A stretch of 64,000 nucleotides of DNA from Pseudomonas sp. S31 (GCF_016648105.1 NZ_JACVVE010000001.1:434001-498000); one strand, 5' to 3'; shown: positions 15,238 through 24,251, numbered from the stretch's first letter. Notes: a model not told the origin generated them from the letters alone. Numbers and translations: made by a program.

Positions 15238-16494
15238 TCAGATCCCATGTGCTGCGAGGCGAGTGGAGTACCAGCGGGCGAACTGGTCCACGTACGGCTC
15301 GGTGAATTGTGAATACGGCCCAGGCTCGAAAGCCGGGTCCTGGGTGCCGCTGTGGGTGATGGCAACCAGGTTGGCATCCTGCTGGGTGGTGGCGACCCAG
15401 ACCTCGGTCAAGCGCTGCAGGTCGTAGTCGACGCCTTCGACGGCATCCTTGTGCACCAACCATTTGGTGCGCACCAGGGTGCGCTCTGGCGACAACGGGA
15501 GGATCCAGCTGATCATCGCGTGGTCGCTCATCACGTGGGTCCAGGCGTTGTTGCCCCACATGTGCGTATCGCCCAGATCGCGCCGGGTCAGGTTGCCCAG
15601 CAGCCGGGTGCAGGCCACCTTGGTGTCGAGGGTCTGCGATTCGCCGCTGCCGGCGATGATCATGCGCTGGGTACGGAACTGCGTCGGGGCATCGTCGGCC
15701 AGGCGCTCGACGGTGGCATACAGCAACCCATCGCTTTCCCAATCGGCTTCGATACCGGCCTTGCGCACTTGATAGGCGTCGTAGGACGCTCGCTGCTCCT
15801 CGCTCATTTCCTCGAGGCTGACACCCAGGTCTTCAGACTGGTAGGACACGATCAGTTCCGGGTGGGTACCTTCGCAGTGGTAGCACTCGCGGTTGTTTTC
15901 CATCACCAGTTTCCAATTGCCGTTCTCGACGTAGTCGAGTTCGTAGGCAATACGGGTGTTGGTCAGGTCGAACGGCTCGAAGCGCGGGCCCATGGTCTCG
16001 ACCAGAGCCTGGATGTCCTCGGGTGGGTCGTCGCTCAGGCACACCAACACGTGGGTGCCGACGACCACGCAGTGCACCGGCATCAGGCTGCGGCACTCGG
16101 GCTTGAAGTCCTTGCCCATGTGCTTGGCGTGCTTGAGGCTGCCATCGAGGTCGTAGGTCCATTGATGGTAGGGGCACACCAGCATGCCGACGGTGGATTT
16201 GCCGGCTTCCTTCAAGCGGGCGCCGCGGTGGCGGCAGACGTTGCGATAGGCGCGGACCTGCTCGTCGTCGTCACGCACCACCAGGATCGAAGCCTTGCCG
16301 ATGTCGACGGTATAGACGTCGCCAGGCTCGGCGACATCCGCGGTCACGGCAACCAGGATCCAGTGTTTGTGGAAGAACACATCGAGGTCGTTTTCGAACA
16401 CGTCCTGGCGACTATAGAGTTCGCCAGGCATACCGAAACCGGGCTTGCGCAAGTTCAACAACTCGCGATGGGTTTTAACAGGGGAAGTGCTCAT
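15238..16494 (-). CDS. Rieske non-haem iron oxygenase alpha subunit, quaternary-ammonium demethylase type (GbcA/CntA/Stc2-like)
   Basis: 418-aa oxygenase. Rieske cluster ligands are Cys87, His89, Cys107 and His110 (CRH, 17 residues, CPYH). The mononuclear iron segment is NWKLVMENNRECYHCEGTHP with His206 and His211. The bridging residue that wires Rieske to catalytic iron is Glu203, where aromatic dioxygenases have Asp. A bridging Glu is a mark of oxygenases acting on quaternary amines (carnitine, glycine betaine, stachydrine). The start at 16494 is chosen over an upstream one because it has GAGG close by and begins the conserved N-terminus. The likely reaction is oxidative N-demethylation or C-N cleavage of a betaine. 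The neighbouring BCCT transporter and ProX-like protein agree, but the exact substrate is unknown. Confidence 0.93.
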   Translation of the reverse strand: MSTSPVKTHRELLNLRKPGFGMPGELYSRQDVFENDLDVFFHKHWILVAVTADVAEPGDVYTVDIGKASILVVRDDDEQVRAYRNVCRHRGARLKEAGKSTVGMLVCPYHQWTYDLDGSLKHAKHMGKDFKPECRSLMPVHCVVVGTHVLVCLSDDPPEDIQALVETMGPRFEPFDLTNTRIAYELDYVENGNWKLVMENNRECYHCEGTHPELIVSYQSEDLGVSLEEMSEEQRASYDAYQVRKAGIEADWESDGLLYATVERLADDAPTQFRTQRMIIAGSGESQTLDTKVACTRLLGNLTRRDLGDTHMWGNNAWTHVMSDHAMISWILPLSPERTLVRTKWLVHKDAVEGVDYDLQRLTEVWVATTQQDANLVAITHSGTQDPAFEPGPYSQFTEPYVDQFARWYSTRLAAHGI

Positions 16495-16590
16495 ATCATC
16501 CTCACGGGCTTTTATTCTTAGTTCGCCAGGAACGAGAGAATTATTTGAGCACCCCTGTTTTTCAGTCAACGCATTAATTTTTTCGACTGC

Positions 16591-16605
16591 ATAACCTCAA
16601 GTTAT
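16591..16605. promoter_or_regulatory. ATAAC-N5-GTTAT dyad, probable LysR-type operator upstream of the Rieske gene
   Basis: A perfect inverted repeat of the T-N11-A form that LysR-type regulators bind. It is about 97 bases upstream of the oxygenase start (16494) and overlaps the last codons of the LysR gene. The same ATAAC/GTTAT half-sites recur at 17677-17704 in front of the LysR gene itself, which supports a shared operator. Confidence 0.6.
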
Positions 16606-17558
16606 TCACGAAGCATTTGCATGGGTGTCGGCATTGCCTTGCTTTGTAACCATTGAACGACGGCTTGCACATTGGGCGTCATGCCATGGCCATGGCGCAC
16701 GACCAGGTAATAAGACTCTTTCTGGCGCAGCACGAACGGTTCGAGCTTGACCAACTCACCGCTATCGACCAAGTGATCGACCATGCGTCCCCAGCCCAGC
16801 GCCACACCATAACCATTGACCGCCGCCTGGATGACGTCGGTGTAGAGGCTGCAGCGCAAGTTGATGTTCAACTTGCTGATGGCAAGGCCCAGGCCCTTGA
16901 ACCAGCCCGACCAGGTGATCCAGCCTTCCGAGGTGGCATCGGCATCGAGCAGCCCGGCGTTGGCCAGGTCTTCCAGGGTCACCGGCATCGGGTTGCGCGC
17001 CAGCCAGGTGGGCGAACAGACCGGAAACACCTCCTCCTCGAACAGCAGGATGGCCTCGCCATCGGGCCAGTGCCCGTTGCCGAAGCGGATATCCATGTCG
17101 AAGTCCGGGCTGCGCAGGTCGCCCAAGAACATCTGCGTGGCAAGCCGCAGCCGCACGTGAGGCAACACCTCCACCAGCCGATTCAGCCGCGGCATGATAC
17201 GGAACTGCGACACGGCGGCAGTCGAGGCCAGCACGATCTCTTCCTTTTCGCTGCCCTGGATGATCTGGTCGAAGCCACTGGCGATCTTCTGCAACGACTC
17301 GGAGATGATCGCGAACAGCGTCTCCCCCGCCTCCGTCAGGTAGATATTGCGATGCATGCGCTGGAACAACTGCATGCCGACGTTCTCCTCGAGCACGCGG
17401 ATCTGCTTGCTGACCGCGGCCTGGGAAACCCCAAGCTCCTTGCCGGCGAGGGTGAAGCTGTTCAGGCGTGCCACTGACTCGAACTGCAGCAGCGCGGTCA
17501 TGGAGGGGATGATACGCCGGTAGCCCTTCTGGTTACTGGCCGATTCTTTATTGTTCAT
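16602..17558 (-). CDS. LysR-type transcriptional regulator (GcvA-like)
   Basis: 318-aa regulator with the HTH at about residues 19-78 (ALLQFESVARLNSFTLAGKE, then LGVSQAAVSKQIRVLEENVG) and a two-lobe effector domain. It has the same orientation as the Rieske oxygenase gene and lies directly upstream of it, so it is the obvious candidate regulator of the demethylase operon. It may also control the divergent ProX-like gene. Auto-regulation is likely from the half-site cluster at 17677-17704. Confidence 0.95.
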   Translation of the reverse strand: MNNKESASNQKGYRRIIPSMTALLQFESVARLNSFTLAGKELGVSQAAVSKQIRVLEENVGMQLFQRMHRNIYLTEAGETLFAIISESLQKIASGFDQIIQGSEKEEIVLASTAAVSQFRIMPRLNRLVEVLPHVRLRLATQMFLGDLRSPDFDMDIRFGNGHWPDGEAILLFEEEVFPVCSPTWLARNPMPVTLEDLANAGLLDADATSEGWITWSGWFKGLGLAISKLNINLRCSLYTDVIQAAVNGYGVALGWGRMVDHLVDSGELVKLEPFVLRQKESYYLVVRHGHGMTPNVQAVVQWLQSKAMPTPMQMLRE

Positions 17559-18019
17559 TGGCGGTCCACGACAAAGGCGAGTGACGCTTCGCTGATAGTT
17601 ATGGCCGCCATGAAATCAGCTTTTTGTCGGACTGCCTACATGGGCTGTCGCGAATGAGCATGAAACGGCAGCATCGATAACCGCACGGTTATAGACGAAT
17701 AACCTGACATTCTTCAAGGGCAGTAACAGCCCTCGCAAAGTTCGGCAAAAGCCTAGCCATTATATTTTTTGACCCCCCTGTACAATTCGAAAGGGTACGA
17801 CTGGCCTAGAGTGGTTACTGTGAAGTGCCATACAACAACAAAACCCTGACCAGTAAGCAATGACCATTGCTTTCAACGGGCCACTTCACCGCACGACGTT
17901 GATTACCACGTCGCCCGTTTCGATCATGCCCGCATTACACCTGCCAAATCCCACGTCATTTCAGTTTCGCTATCGATCTGCCGTATTTGACGATAACAAT
18001 CAGAAGAAGGTACGCGACG
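17559..18019. promoter_or_regulatory. Divergent promoter region between the LysR gene and the ProX-like gene
   Basis: About 460 bases, AT-richer than the genes. It holds ATAACC/GGTTAT half-sites at 17677-17704, a GCAAT-N4-ATTGC dyad at 17857-17870, and an 8-bp inverted pair GTGAAGTG (17820-17827) and CACTTCAC (17882-17889). I see no convincing protein-coding frame. Both flanking genes must be expressed from here. Confidence 0.6.
17677..17704. promoter_or_regulatory. Cluster of ATAACC / GGTTAT half-sites
   Basis: Three consecutive half-sites: ATAACC (17677-17682), GGTTAT (17687-17692) and ATAACC (17699-17704). They make two overlapping perfect dyads with 4- and 6-base spacers. They lie about 120-150 bases upstream of the LysR start and share the half-site of the dyad at 16591-16605. 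Confidence 0.6.
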
Positions 18020-19048
18020 ATGCACGAATCGAAGATCTCCCGCAGCATCCTGAACACCGCCCTGGCCCTGAGCTTGGTGACCGCCGCGCTGGGCGCCCAC
18101 GCCTCGACGGAAAAACCCGGCGAAGGCATCAAGATCACCCCGGCATTCCCCACCGTCGATGAAGAGCGCTTCCGCGGCGAGGTGGCATTGGCAGGCCTGC
18201 GCGAGCTGGGCTATGAGGTGCAACCGCCCAAGGAAACCGAGTACGCGACCATGGTCCTGGCAGTCGGTTTCGGCGATGCCGACTTCACCGTCAATGCCTG
18301 GGACAAGCTGCACGCGAGCTTCTACGAGAAGGCCGGTGGCGATGCCAACATGGTCAAGACCGGCAACATCCTGCCCGGTGTGCTGCAGGGCTACCTGATC
18401 GACAAGAAGACCGCCGACCAGTACCACATCAAGTACATCACCGACCTGAAGAAACCCGAGATTGCCAAGCTGTTCGACACCGATGGCGACGGCAAGGCCG
18501 ACATGACCGGCTGCAACCCGGGCTGGGGCTGCGAGCTGGTGATCGAGCACCAGATGAAAGCCTATGACCTGCAGAAGTCGATTCATGTGAACCAAGGCTC
18601 GTACTTCGCCCTGATGGCCGACACCATCACCCGCTTCAAGGAGGGCAAACCGGTGTTTTATTACACCTGGGTGCCGCAATGGGTCGCGGGCGTGCTGGTG
18701 GAGGGCCGCGACGTGGTCTGGCTGGAGGTGCCGAAAACCGACTTGCCCGGCGGCGACAACACGGTCGACACATTCTATGAAGGCAAGAACCTGGGCTTTG
18801 CCATCGATCGCATCGAGGCCCTGGTCAACCGCGATTTCGCCGCCAAGAACCCGGCAGCGGTGAAGTTCCTGTCGCTGATGCAGATCCCGGCCGCTGACGA
18901 AAGTGCGCAGAACCTGAAGATGCAGAGCGGCGAGAAATCCCTGCCGGACATCCAGCGCCATACCCGCGAATGGATTGCCGCGCATCAGGCCCAGTTCGAT
19001 GGGTGGGTCAAGGCTGCACGGGCTGCCGCCGTGCAAGCCAGCAACTGA
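18020..19048 (+). CDS. Glycine betaine/proline betaine-type ABC binding protein (ProX-like), orphan
   Basis: 342-aa periplasmic protein with a Sec signal (ALSLVTAALGAHAS) and the ProX fold. The residues for caging a trimethylammonium group are in place: Trp94 (TVNAWDK), Trp169 in CNPGWGCE with the flanking Cys165-Cys171 disulfide pair seen in E. coli ProX, and Trp217/Trp221 (YYTWVPQW). No permease or ATPase gene is adjacent, so it must use a transporter encoded elsewhere or act as a sensor/scavenger. The ATG at 18020 was chosen; a TTG at 17987 would put charged residues ahead of the signal peptide. It adds to the case that this module handles a betaine. Confidence 0.92.
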   Translation: MHESKISRSILNTALALSLVTAALGAHASTEKPGEGIKITPAFPTVDEERFRGEVALAGLRELGYEVQPPKETEYATMVLAVGFGDADFTVNAWDKLHASFYEKAGGDANMVKTGNILPGVLQGYLIDKKTADQYHIKYITDLKKPEIAKLFDTDGDGKADMTGCNPGWGCELVIEHQMKAYDLQKSIHVNQGSYFALMADTITRFKEGKPVFYYTWVPQWVAGVLVEGRDVVWLEVPKTDLPGGDNTVDTFYEGKNLGFAIDRIEALVNRDFAAKNPAAVKFLSLMQIPAADESAQNLKMQSGEKSLPDIQRHTREWIAAHQAQFDGWVKAARAAAVQASN

Positions 19049-19063
19049 TCCAGGCCCGTGTCT

Positions 19064-19112
19064 GGACTGCCCCCAGAAGTTGGACACCAGTCCAACCGTT
19101 GGCGGGCAGTCC
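19064..19112. repeat. Nested inverted repeat, possible IS3-family end remnant or terminator
   Basis: Outer arms GGACTGCCC (19064-19072) and GGGCAGTCC (19104-19112); inner arms TTGGAC (19080-19085) and GTCCAA (19090-19095). The sequence CCCCAGAAGTTGGACACC recalls the terminal repeats of IS3-family elements, but there is no transposase here. It lies between two convergent genes, is followed by ATTTTG, and may simply end the binding-protein transcript. A degenerate REP-like sequence (GTAGGAGCCGGGTTGCCGGC) follows at 19118-19137. Confidence 0.6.
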
Positions 19113-19158
19113 ATTTTGTAGGAGCCGGGTTGCCGGCGATAGGGCCAGCCAGGCGAGA

Positions 19159-22100
19159 CTACTCGCCTGGCCTCACCCTGAAGAACAAACTGAACAGCAT
19201 CGGCAACACGATCAACGTCAGCAACGTGGCGAACCCCAGCCCGAACATGATCACCACCGCCATGCTCTGGAAGAACGCATCCAGCAGCAGCGGCGCCAGC
19301 CCCAATAGGGTGGTCAACGCCGTGAGGCAGATCGGCCGCAGGCGGCTGGTGGCCGAATCGACCAGGGCCGTGTAGCCATCCTTGCCCGCCTCGATCTGCG
19401 CGCGGATTTCCTCGACCAGCACGATACCGTTGCGAATCAACATGCCGCTCAGGCTGAGCAAGCCCAGCAGGGCCATGAAGCCGAATGGAATCCCGGTGGT
19501 GAGGAAGCCTACCGTCACGCCGATCATCGCCAGCGGCACGGTCAACCAGATCACCGTGGCCTTGGCCAGCGAACCGAACATGATGATGGTGATCAGGAAC
19601 ATCGACAGGAAGGCGATCGGCAGGCTGCCGAACACCGCAGCGCGGGCATCGCGCGAACTGGCGAAATCGCCGCCCCACTCCAGGCTGTAGCCGTCGGGCA
19701 AGGCCATGGCCTCGATCTGCGGGCGAATGCGTCGGAACAACTGGTCCGAAGTCTGCCCCGAGTCGAGCTCGACGTCCGCCTCCACGGTCAGCGTGCGGTT
19801 GCGGTCACGGCGCATGATCAAGGGGTTCTCCCATTCGGTGGAGAACCCGGTCACCACCTGCTCGATGGGTACGTAGGCCTGCTGGACATGGCTCCAGACC
19901 TGGATGTCGTTGAGCTGTTCGGGGTCCAGGCGGTCTTCCCGGGGCGGTTGCACGACGATCGGCATCAGCCGTGTACCGTCGCGGTACAGGCCAACGGTCA
20001 AACCGCTGAAGGTCATGCGCAGCATGGCATCCAGGTCGCGCTTGTCGATACCCAGCTCGCGGCCACGCGCCTCGTTGTACTGCGGGCGAACCACCTTGGT
20101 CCGCGCCTGCCAGTCGTGGCCGACACCCGTGGCGACGGGGTCGCTGCGGATGATGCCGATCGCCTGTGCGCCAAGCTGGCGTAGCACCTGCGGATCGGGG
20201 CCGCTGAAACGCGCCTCGATCGGGCTGCCGGCGCTGGGGCCGAACATCAGGCGACTCAGTGAGGCATTGGCCTGCGGGTAGGTGTCGCGCAGGTAGCCTT
20301 CCAGCTCCCCGATCAGCGGCGCGATGGCGGCCAGGGTGTCGGTGCGCACCAACAACTGCGCATAGTTGGCGTACTGGCGCTGACCACTGTAGGTCAGGAT
20401 GAAGCGCGGTGCACCCTGCCCGACCGTGGTCAGCACCTGCTGGACACCGGGCTGGGCCAGCACATGCCGGTCGATCTCGGCCGCCACGGCCTGGGTCTCG
20501 TTGATATCAGTGCCCTGGGGCAACCACAGGTCGACGAAGAACATCGGGGTGTTGGCTGGCGGAAAGAAACTCTGCCGCACCTGGGTGAAGCCATAGAGGC
20601 TCGCGGCGAGCAGGCCCACCAACAACACCATGCCTGGCCAGCGCAGGCGCAAGGCTTTGCCCAGCAGCCAGCGGTAGCCCCGGTAAAGCCATCCATCGTA
20701 GGGGTCGGCTGCGCCAGCCGCTGGCACCTTCACGCCCATGTTCTGGAAGGCCCACTTGGCGAACAACGGCGTGATGGTGATGGCGGTGGCCCAGCTCAGC
20801 AACAGCGAAATCAGCAGGACTTCGAACAATGACCGACAATATTCGCCGGTCGAGTCGTTGGACAGGCCAATCGGTGCGAACGCCAGGATCGCGATCACCG
20901 TGGCCCCCAGCAACGGCCAGCAGGTCTGTCGCACGGTGGCGGTGATCGCCTCGAGAATGCCCTGCCCGCGCTGCTTGCCGACCAGCACACCCTCGACGAT
21001 GACGATGGCATTGTCCACCAGCATGCACAGCGCGATGATCATCGCGCCCAGCGAAATGCGCTGCAGCTCGATGCCGACCAGGTACATGATCAACAGGCTG
21101 CCGAGCACATTGATCGCCAGCACCACGGCGATCACGATACCGCTACGCAGGCCCATGAACAGCAGCAAGGTGCCGACCACGATCGCCAGCGACATCAGGA
21201 AGTTGAGGATGAAACCATTGACCGAGTGGCGCACTTCGACCGACTGGTCGTAGAACACCTTGACGCTCATGCCCGCCGGGCGCTGGGCTTCCAGCGCCTG
21301 CAGACGCGCCTGCAAGGCGCGGCCGACGTCGACCACGTTGACCTTGGGTGCGAACGACACGCCCAGGGCGAGGGCCTGCTTGCCGTCGGCACGGACCAGG
21401 TGGGTCGGCTCGTCGGAGAAGCCCAGGCGGATATCGGCGATGTCGCCGAGGAACAGGGTCTTGTTGCTGCCCGGTGTGCTGAGCAAGAGTTGCTCGAGCT
21501 CATCGACGTCATGGAATTCGCCGGTAGGGTGCAGCCTGACCGACTCCTGGCCGACGCGCAGGCGGCCAGCGTCGGACACTACGTTCTGGCGCCCGAGCAG
21601 GTCGCCCAGACGGGTGGGCGAGATCCCCAGCGAGATCATGTCCTGGCGCGGTACCTCGACCTGCACCTGCTCCTGCTGCAACCCGGCGATGCTGACTTTG
21701 CCCACGCCTGGCACCAGCACCAGGTCGCGGCGCAGCACATTGGCGAACGAACGCAGCTCCCGGTAGCTGTAGCCCTCGCCGGAAATCGACAGCAGCACGC
21801 CGAACACATCGCCGAAGTCGTCGTTGACCATGGGCGGGCCGGCGCCGGGCGGCAGCTGCACCGCCTGGTCGTTGACCTTGCGCCGCAGCTCGTCCCAGAT
21901 CTGCGCCAACTGCTCGGCGCGGTACTCGGAGCGGATATTCACGGTGATCTGCGAAAGGCCAGGGCTGGAAATCGAGGTGACGGTATCGAGCGAAGGCAGT
22001 TGCTGGATCGCGCTTTCCAGCGGGTAGGTGACCTCTTCCTCGACCTGCTCGGCAGAGGCGCCGGCGTAGCGGGTCACCACCACCGCGGTCTTCACGGTGA

Positions 22101-22218
22101 ACTCCGGGTCCTCCAGGCGGCCGATGTTGTCGATGGCATAGAGGCCGCCCAGGCCCAATAACACGATGACGATCCAGCTGTAGATCTGCTTGCGTATGAA
22201 GTATCCGGCGATATCCAT
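19159..22218 (-). CDS. RND-family efflux pump, inner-membrane transporter
   Basis: 1019-aa proton-driven RND pump of normal length with twelve transmembrane helices and two large periplasmic loops. It begins MDIAGYFIRKQIYSWIVI. The proton-relay helix 4 carries the motif MLVDNAIVIVEG, in which AcrB's second Asp is replaced by Asn, as in many RND subfamilies. The start at 22218 is set by a 4-base overlap with the adaptor gene. No outer-membrane channel gene is adjacent, so an OprM/TolC-type protein from elsewhere is needed. Substrates are unknown. Confidence 0.95.
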   Translation of the reverse strand: MDIAGYFIRKQIYSWIVIVLLGLGGLYAIDNIGRLEDPEFTVKTAVVVTRYAGASAEQVEEEVTYPLESAIQQLPSLDTVTSISSPGLSQITVNIRSEYRAEQLAQIWDELRRKVNDQAVQLPPGAGPPMVNDDFGDVFGVLLSISGEGYSYRELRSFANVLRRDLVLVPGVGKVSIAGLQQEQVQVEVPRQDMISLGISPTRLGDLLGRQNVVSDAGRLRVGQESVRLHPTGEFHDVDELEQLLLSTPGSNKTLFLGDIADIRLGFSDEPTHLVRADGKQALALGVSFAPKVNVVDVGRALQARLQALEAQRPAGMSVKVFYDQSVEVRHSVNGFILNFLMSLAIVVGTLLLFMGLRSGIVIAVVLAINVLGSLLIMYLVGIELQRISLGAMIIALCMLVDNAIVIVEGVLVGKQRGQGILEAITATVRQTCWPLLGATVIAILAFAPIGLSNDSTGEYCRSLFEVLLISLLLSWATAITITPLFAKWAFQNMGVKVPAAGAADPYDGWLYRGYRWLLGKALRLRWPGMVLLVGLLAASLYGFTQVRQSFFPPANTPMFFVDLWLPQGTDINETQAVAAEIDRHVLAQPGVQQVLTTVGQGAPRFILTYSGQRQYANYAQLLVRTDTLAAIAPLIGELEGYLRDTYPQANASLSRLMFGPSAGSPIEARFSGPDPQVLRQLGAQAIGIIRSDPVATGVGHDWQARTKVVRPQYNEARGRELGIDKRDLDAMLRMTFSGLTVGLYRDGTRLMPIVVQPPREDRLDPEQLNDIQVWSHVQQAYVPIEQVVTGFSTEWENPLIMRRDRNRTLTVEADVELDSGQTSDQLFRRIRPQIEAMALPDGYSLEWGGDFASSRDARAAVFGSLPIAFLSMFLITIIMFGSLAKATVIWLTVPLAMIGVTVGFLTTGIPFGFMALLGLLSLSGMLIRNGIVLVEEIRAQIEAGKDGYTALVDSATSRLRPICLTALTTLLGLAPLLLDAFFQSMAVVIMFGLGFATLLTLIVLPMLFSLFFRVRPGE

Positions 22219-23303
22219 CAAAGGCCCCGTTCGCGCGTCCATTCCCGCACGTGCTGGCCGGCGTGCAATTCGGTGCCGCCGACGGCCACCACCCGGTCGC
22301 CAGGCTCGAGGCCGCCGAGCACTTCGATGCCATCGCGGGTCAGTTGCCCGACTTCGACCCGACGAGCGCTCAACACCAACGCCGCGCCCTGCTCCTCGGC
22401 CAACCACACCTGGACTTCACCCGGCTTGTCATCCGGCGCGAACACCGCCTCGGCCGGCACCACCACCGGTATCACGCGTTCGCGGGTCATCTGGCTCAGG
22501 TCCAGCTCGAGGGTGGCGCTCATGCCCGGCAGCAGGTTGAGGTCCGAGGGGCGCTCGATGGTGTAGGTTACGGTGTAGGTCAGGGTGGCCGGATCCGGCG
22601 CGGTGGAGTGGTCCTTGTAGGTGGCCGGGAAGGTCCGCCCCGGCACGCGGCTGATGCTCACCAGCGGCTGCACGGCCTTGCTCCTGGCGTTGGTCTCGAT
22701 CTCCTTGACCAGGTTGGCCTGCATCTGGAAGGTCACGTCCAGGGTGTTGGAGGAATGCATGATCACCACCGCCTGCCCGGCCTGGACCACATGGTGGTTC
22801 TGCACCGCGACCCGGGCCACGGTGCCGTCGAACGGGGCCAGCAGGCGCGAGAAACTCAACTCGTTCTGCGCCAGGCGCAGCGCGGCACTGGCGGTATCAC
22901 GCTCGGCGCGGCGCTGGTCGAATTCGGCACGCGAGATGAGATTGCGCTGGTTCAGGGTCTCGACACGCTGGAACTGGGCGCGGGCCAGGTCGAACTTCGA
23001 CTGGCGATCCTTGACCTGCAGTTGCAGGTCCTTGTCGTCGATCTCGGCCAGCAACTGGCCCTTCTTCACCGATTGTCCGTCCTTCACCGGCAGCGCGCGC
23101 AAGTGGCCGCCGCGACGAAACGACATGGCCACCTCGTCACTGGCGCGCAGTTGCGCGGGGAATCGGCGCAGCTGGTTCACGCTCTGACTGGTGACCGTGA
23201 ACAGCTTGACCGGCCGGACTACCGCCGGCCCCTCGGTCTGCTCGTCGTTGCCGCAGCCGACCAGGGTGATGGCCAGCAGCAGCGGAAGGATTCTCAGGTT
23301 CAT
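22218..23303 (-). CDS. RND efflux periplasmic adaptor (membrane fusion protein)
   Basis: 361-aa lipoprotein adaptor: signal with lipobox LVGC (Cys17), split lipoyl/barrel-sandwich domain (GHLRALPVKDGQSVKKGQLL and LLAPFDGTVARVAVQNHHVV) flanking a coiled-coil hairpin (about residues 95-150), then beta-barrel and membrane-proximal domains. It is translationally coupled to the RND gene. The gap to the upstream IclR gene is only 79 bases in the same direction, so the regulator, adaptor and pump may form one transcript. Confidence 0.95.
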   Translation of the reverse strand: MNLRILPLLLAITLVGCGNDEQTEGPAVVRPVKLFTVTSQSVNQLRRFPAQLRASDEVAMSFRRGGHLRALPVKDGQSVKKGQLLAEIDDKDLQLQVKDRQSKFDLARAQFQRVETLNQRNLISRAEFDQRRAERDTASAALRLAQNELSFSRLLAPFDGTVARVAVQNHHVVQAGQAVVIMHSSNTLDVTFQMQANLVKEIETNARSKAVQPLVSISRVPGRTFPATYKDHSTAPDPATLTYTVTYTIERPSDLNLLPGMSATLELDLSQMTRERVIPVVVPAEAVFAPDDKPGEVQVWLAEEQGAALVLSARRVEVGQLTRDGIEVLGGLEPGDRVVAVGGTELHAGQHVREWTRERGL

Positions 23304-23382
23304 GAACGAAGATGCCCCAGCGCCGTACCGAAACGGAGTCTGGTAGCTATCGGCGAGAAGTCAAGGCAGCGCCTCGAAGGCT

Positions 23383-24165
23383 CTATCCGACCGTTACCGC
23401 CTGGCTGACTTCCATCAGCAAGGGCAACAGCTCCTGCTCTACCCTTTCCACCGGCCAGGCGCTCAATTGCGCGGTGATGTTGATCGCCGCCACCACCTGG
23501 AAGTGCACGTTGCGGATAGGCGCGGCGATGCCCACCTGCCCCATCAGCACCTGCTCGCGGGTCAGGGCGTAACCCTGCTGGCCCGCCTCCCGTACGCAGT
23601 CGAACAGAGCATCGCGGTCGGTCTCGGTGTGCTGGGTGTAAGCCTGGGGCGTGACCTGCGCCAGGCTGGCCTTGACCCGCTCGGGCGCCAGGTCGGCCAG
23701 CAGCACGCGCCCGGCCGAGGTGCACCAGGCCGGCATGCGCCGCCCCGGCAGCATCTCGGCGAAGGTCTGGTTGGGCCCTGGAATGCGCATCACATAGACG
23801 ATGTCGTGGCCGCTCAGCACGCTCAGGTTGGCCGTGAGGTTGCAGCGCTCACGGATCAGCTTCAACGCCGGAAGTGCACGGCTGATCAGCGGTGAGGCAT
23901 TGAGGTAGAGGAAACCCAGCTCCAGCGCCTTGTGCGTGAGGCTGTAGCGACGCGAGCGTTCGTCCTTGGCCAGATAGCCCAGCTCGCACCAGGTATGGGT
24001 GAAACGCTGCGCCGCGCTCTTGGTCATCTCGCAGGCTTCGGCCAGCTCGGTCAGGCCCAGCGAAGGCTGGCCATCACGAAAGACCTCCAGGACCCGGATG
24101 CCCTTCTCGAGCGTCTCGATGAACTGCGGGTGCTGCTGGCGGGCGTTTTTCTCGGTCACGTTCAC
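23383..24165 (-). CDS. IclR-family transcriptional regulator
   Basis: About 260-aa regulator: N-terminal winged HTH (GIRVLEVFRDGQPSLGLTEL, then AEACEMTKSAAQRFTHTWCE) and a C-terminal effector domain (PAWCTSAGRVLLADL, then GIAAPIRN and VVAAINITA). The start is uncertain. GGAGG sits just before GTG at 24165 (and GTG at 24159), while the ATG at 24192 has a poor ribosome site, so I prefer the GTG. It is divergent from the amidase/MHS pair and upstream of the efflux genes, and could control either; a dyad in the intergenic region (24252-24268) is a likely operator. Confidence 0.9.
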   Translation of the reverse strand: MNVTEKNARQQHPQFIETLEKGIRVLEVFRDGQPSLGLTELAEACEMTKSAAQRFTHTWCELGYLAKDERSRRYSLTHKALELGFLYLNASPLISRALPALKLIRERCNLTANLSVLSGHDIVYVMRIPGPNQTFAEMLPGRRMPAWCTSAGRVLLADLAPERVKASLAQVTPQAYTQHTETDRDALFDCVREAGQQGYALTREQVLMGQVGIAAPIRNVHFQVVAAINITAQLSAWPVERVEQELLPLLMEVSQAVTVG

Positions 24166-24251
24166 TCTGCCTCCACTGCGGCTGGTCAGCATACCTCATC
24201 TTGACCCGCACACAGATCCCTTATATACATAGTACCACCAATCGATAACAA

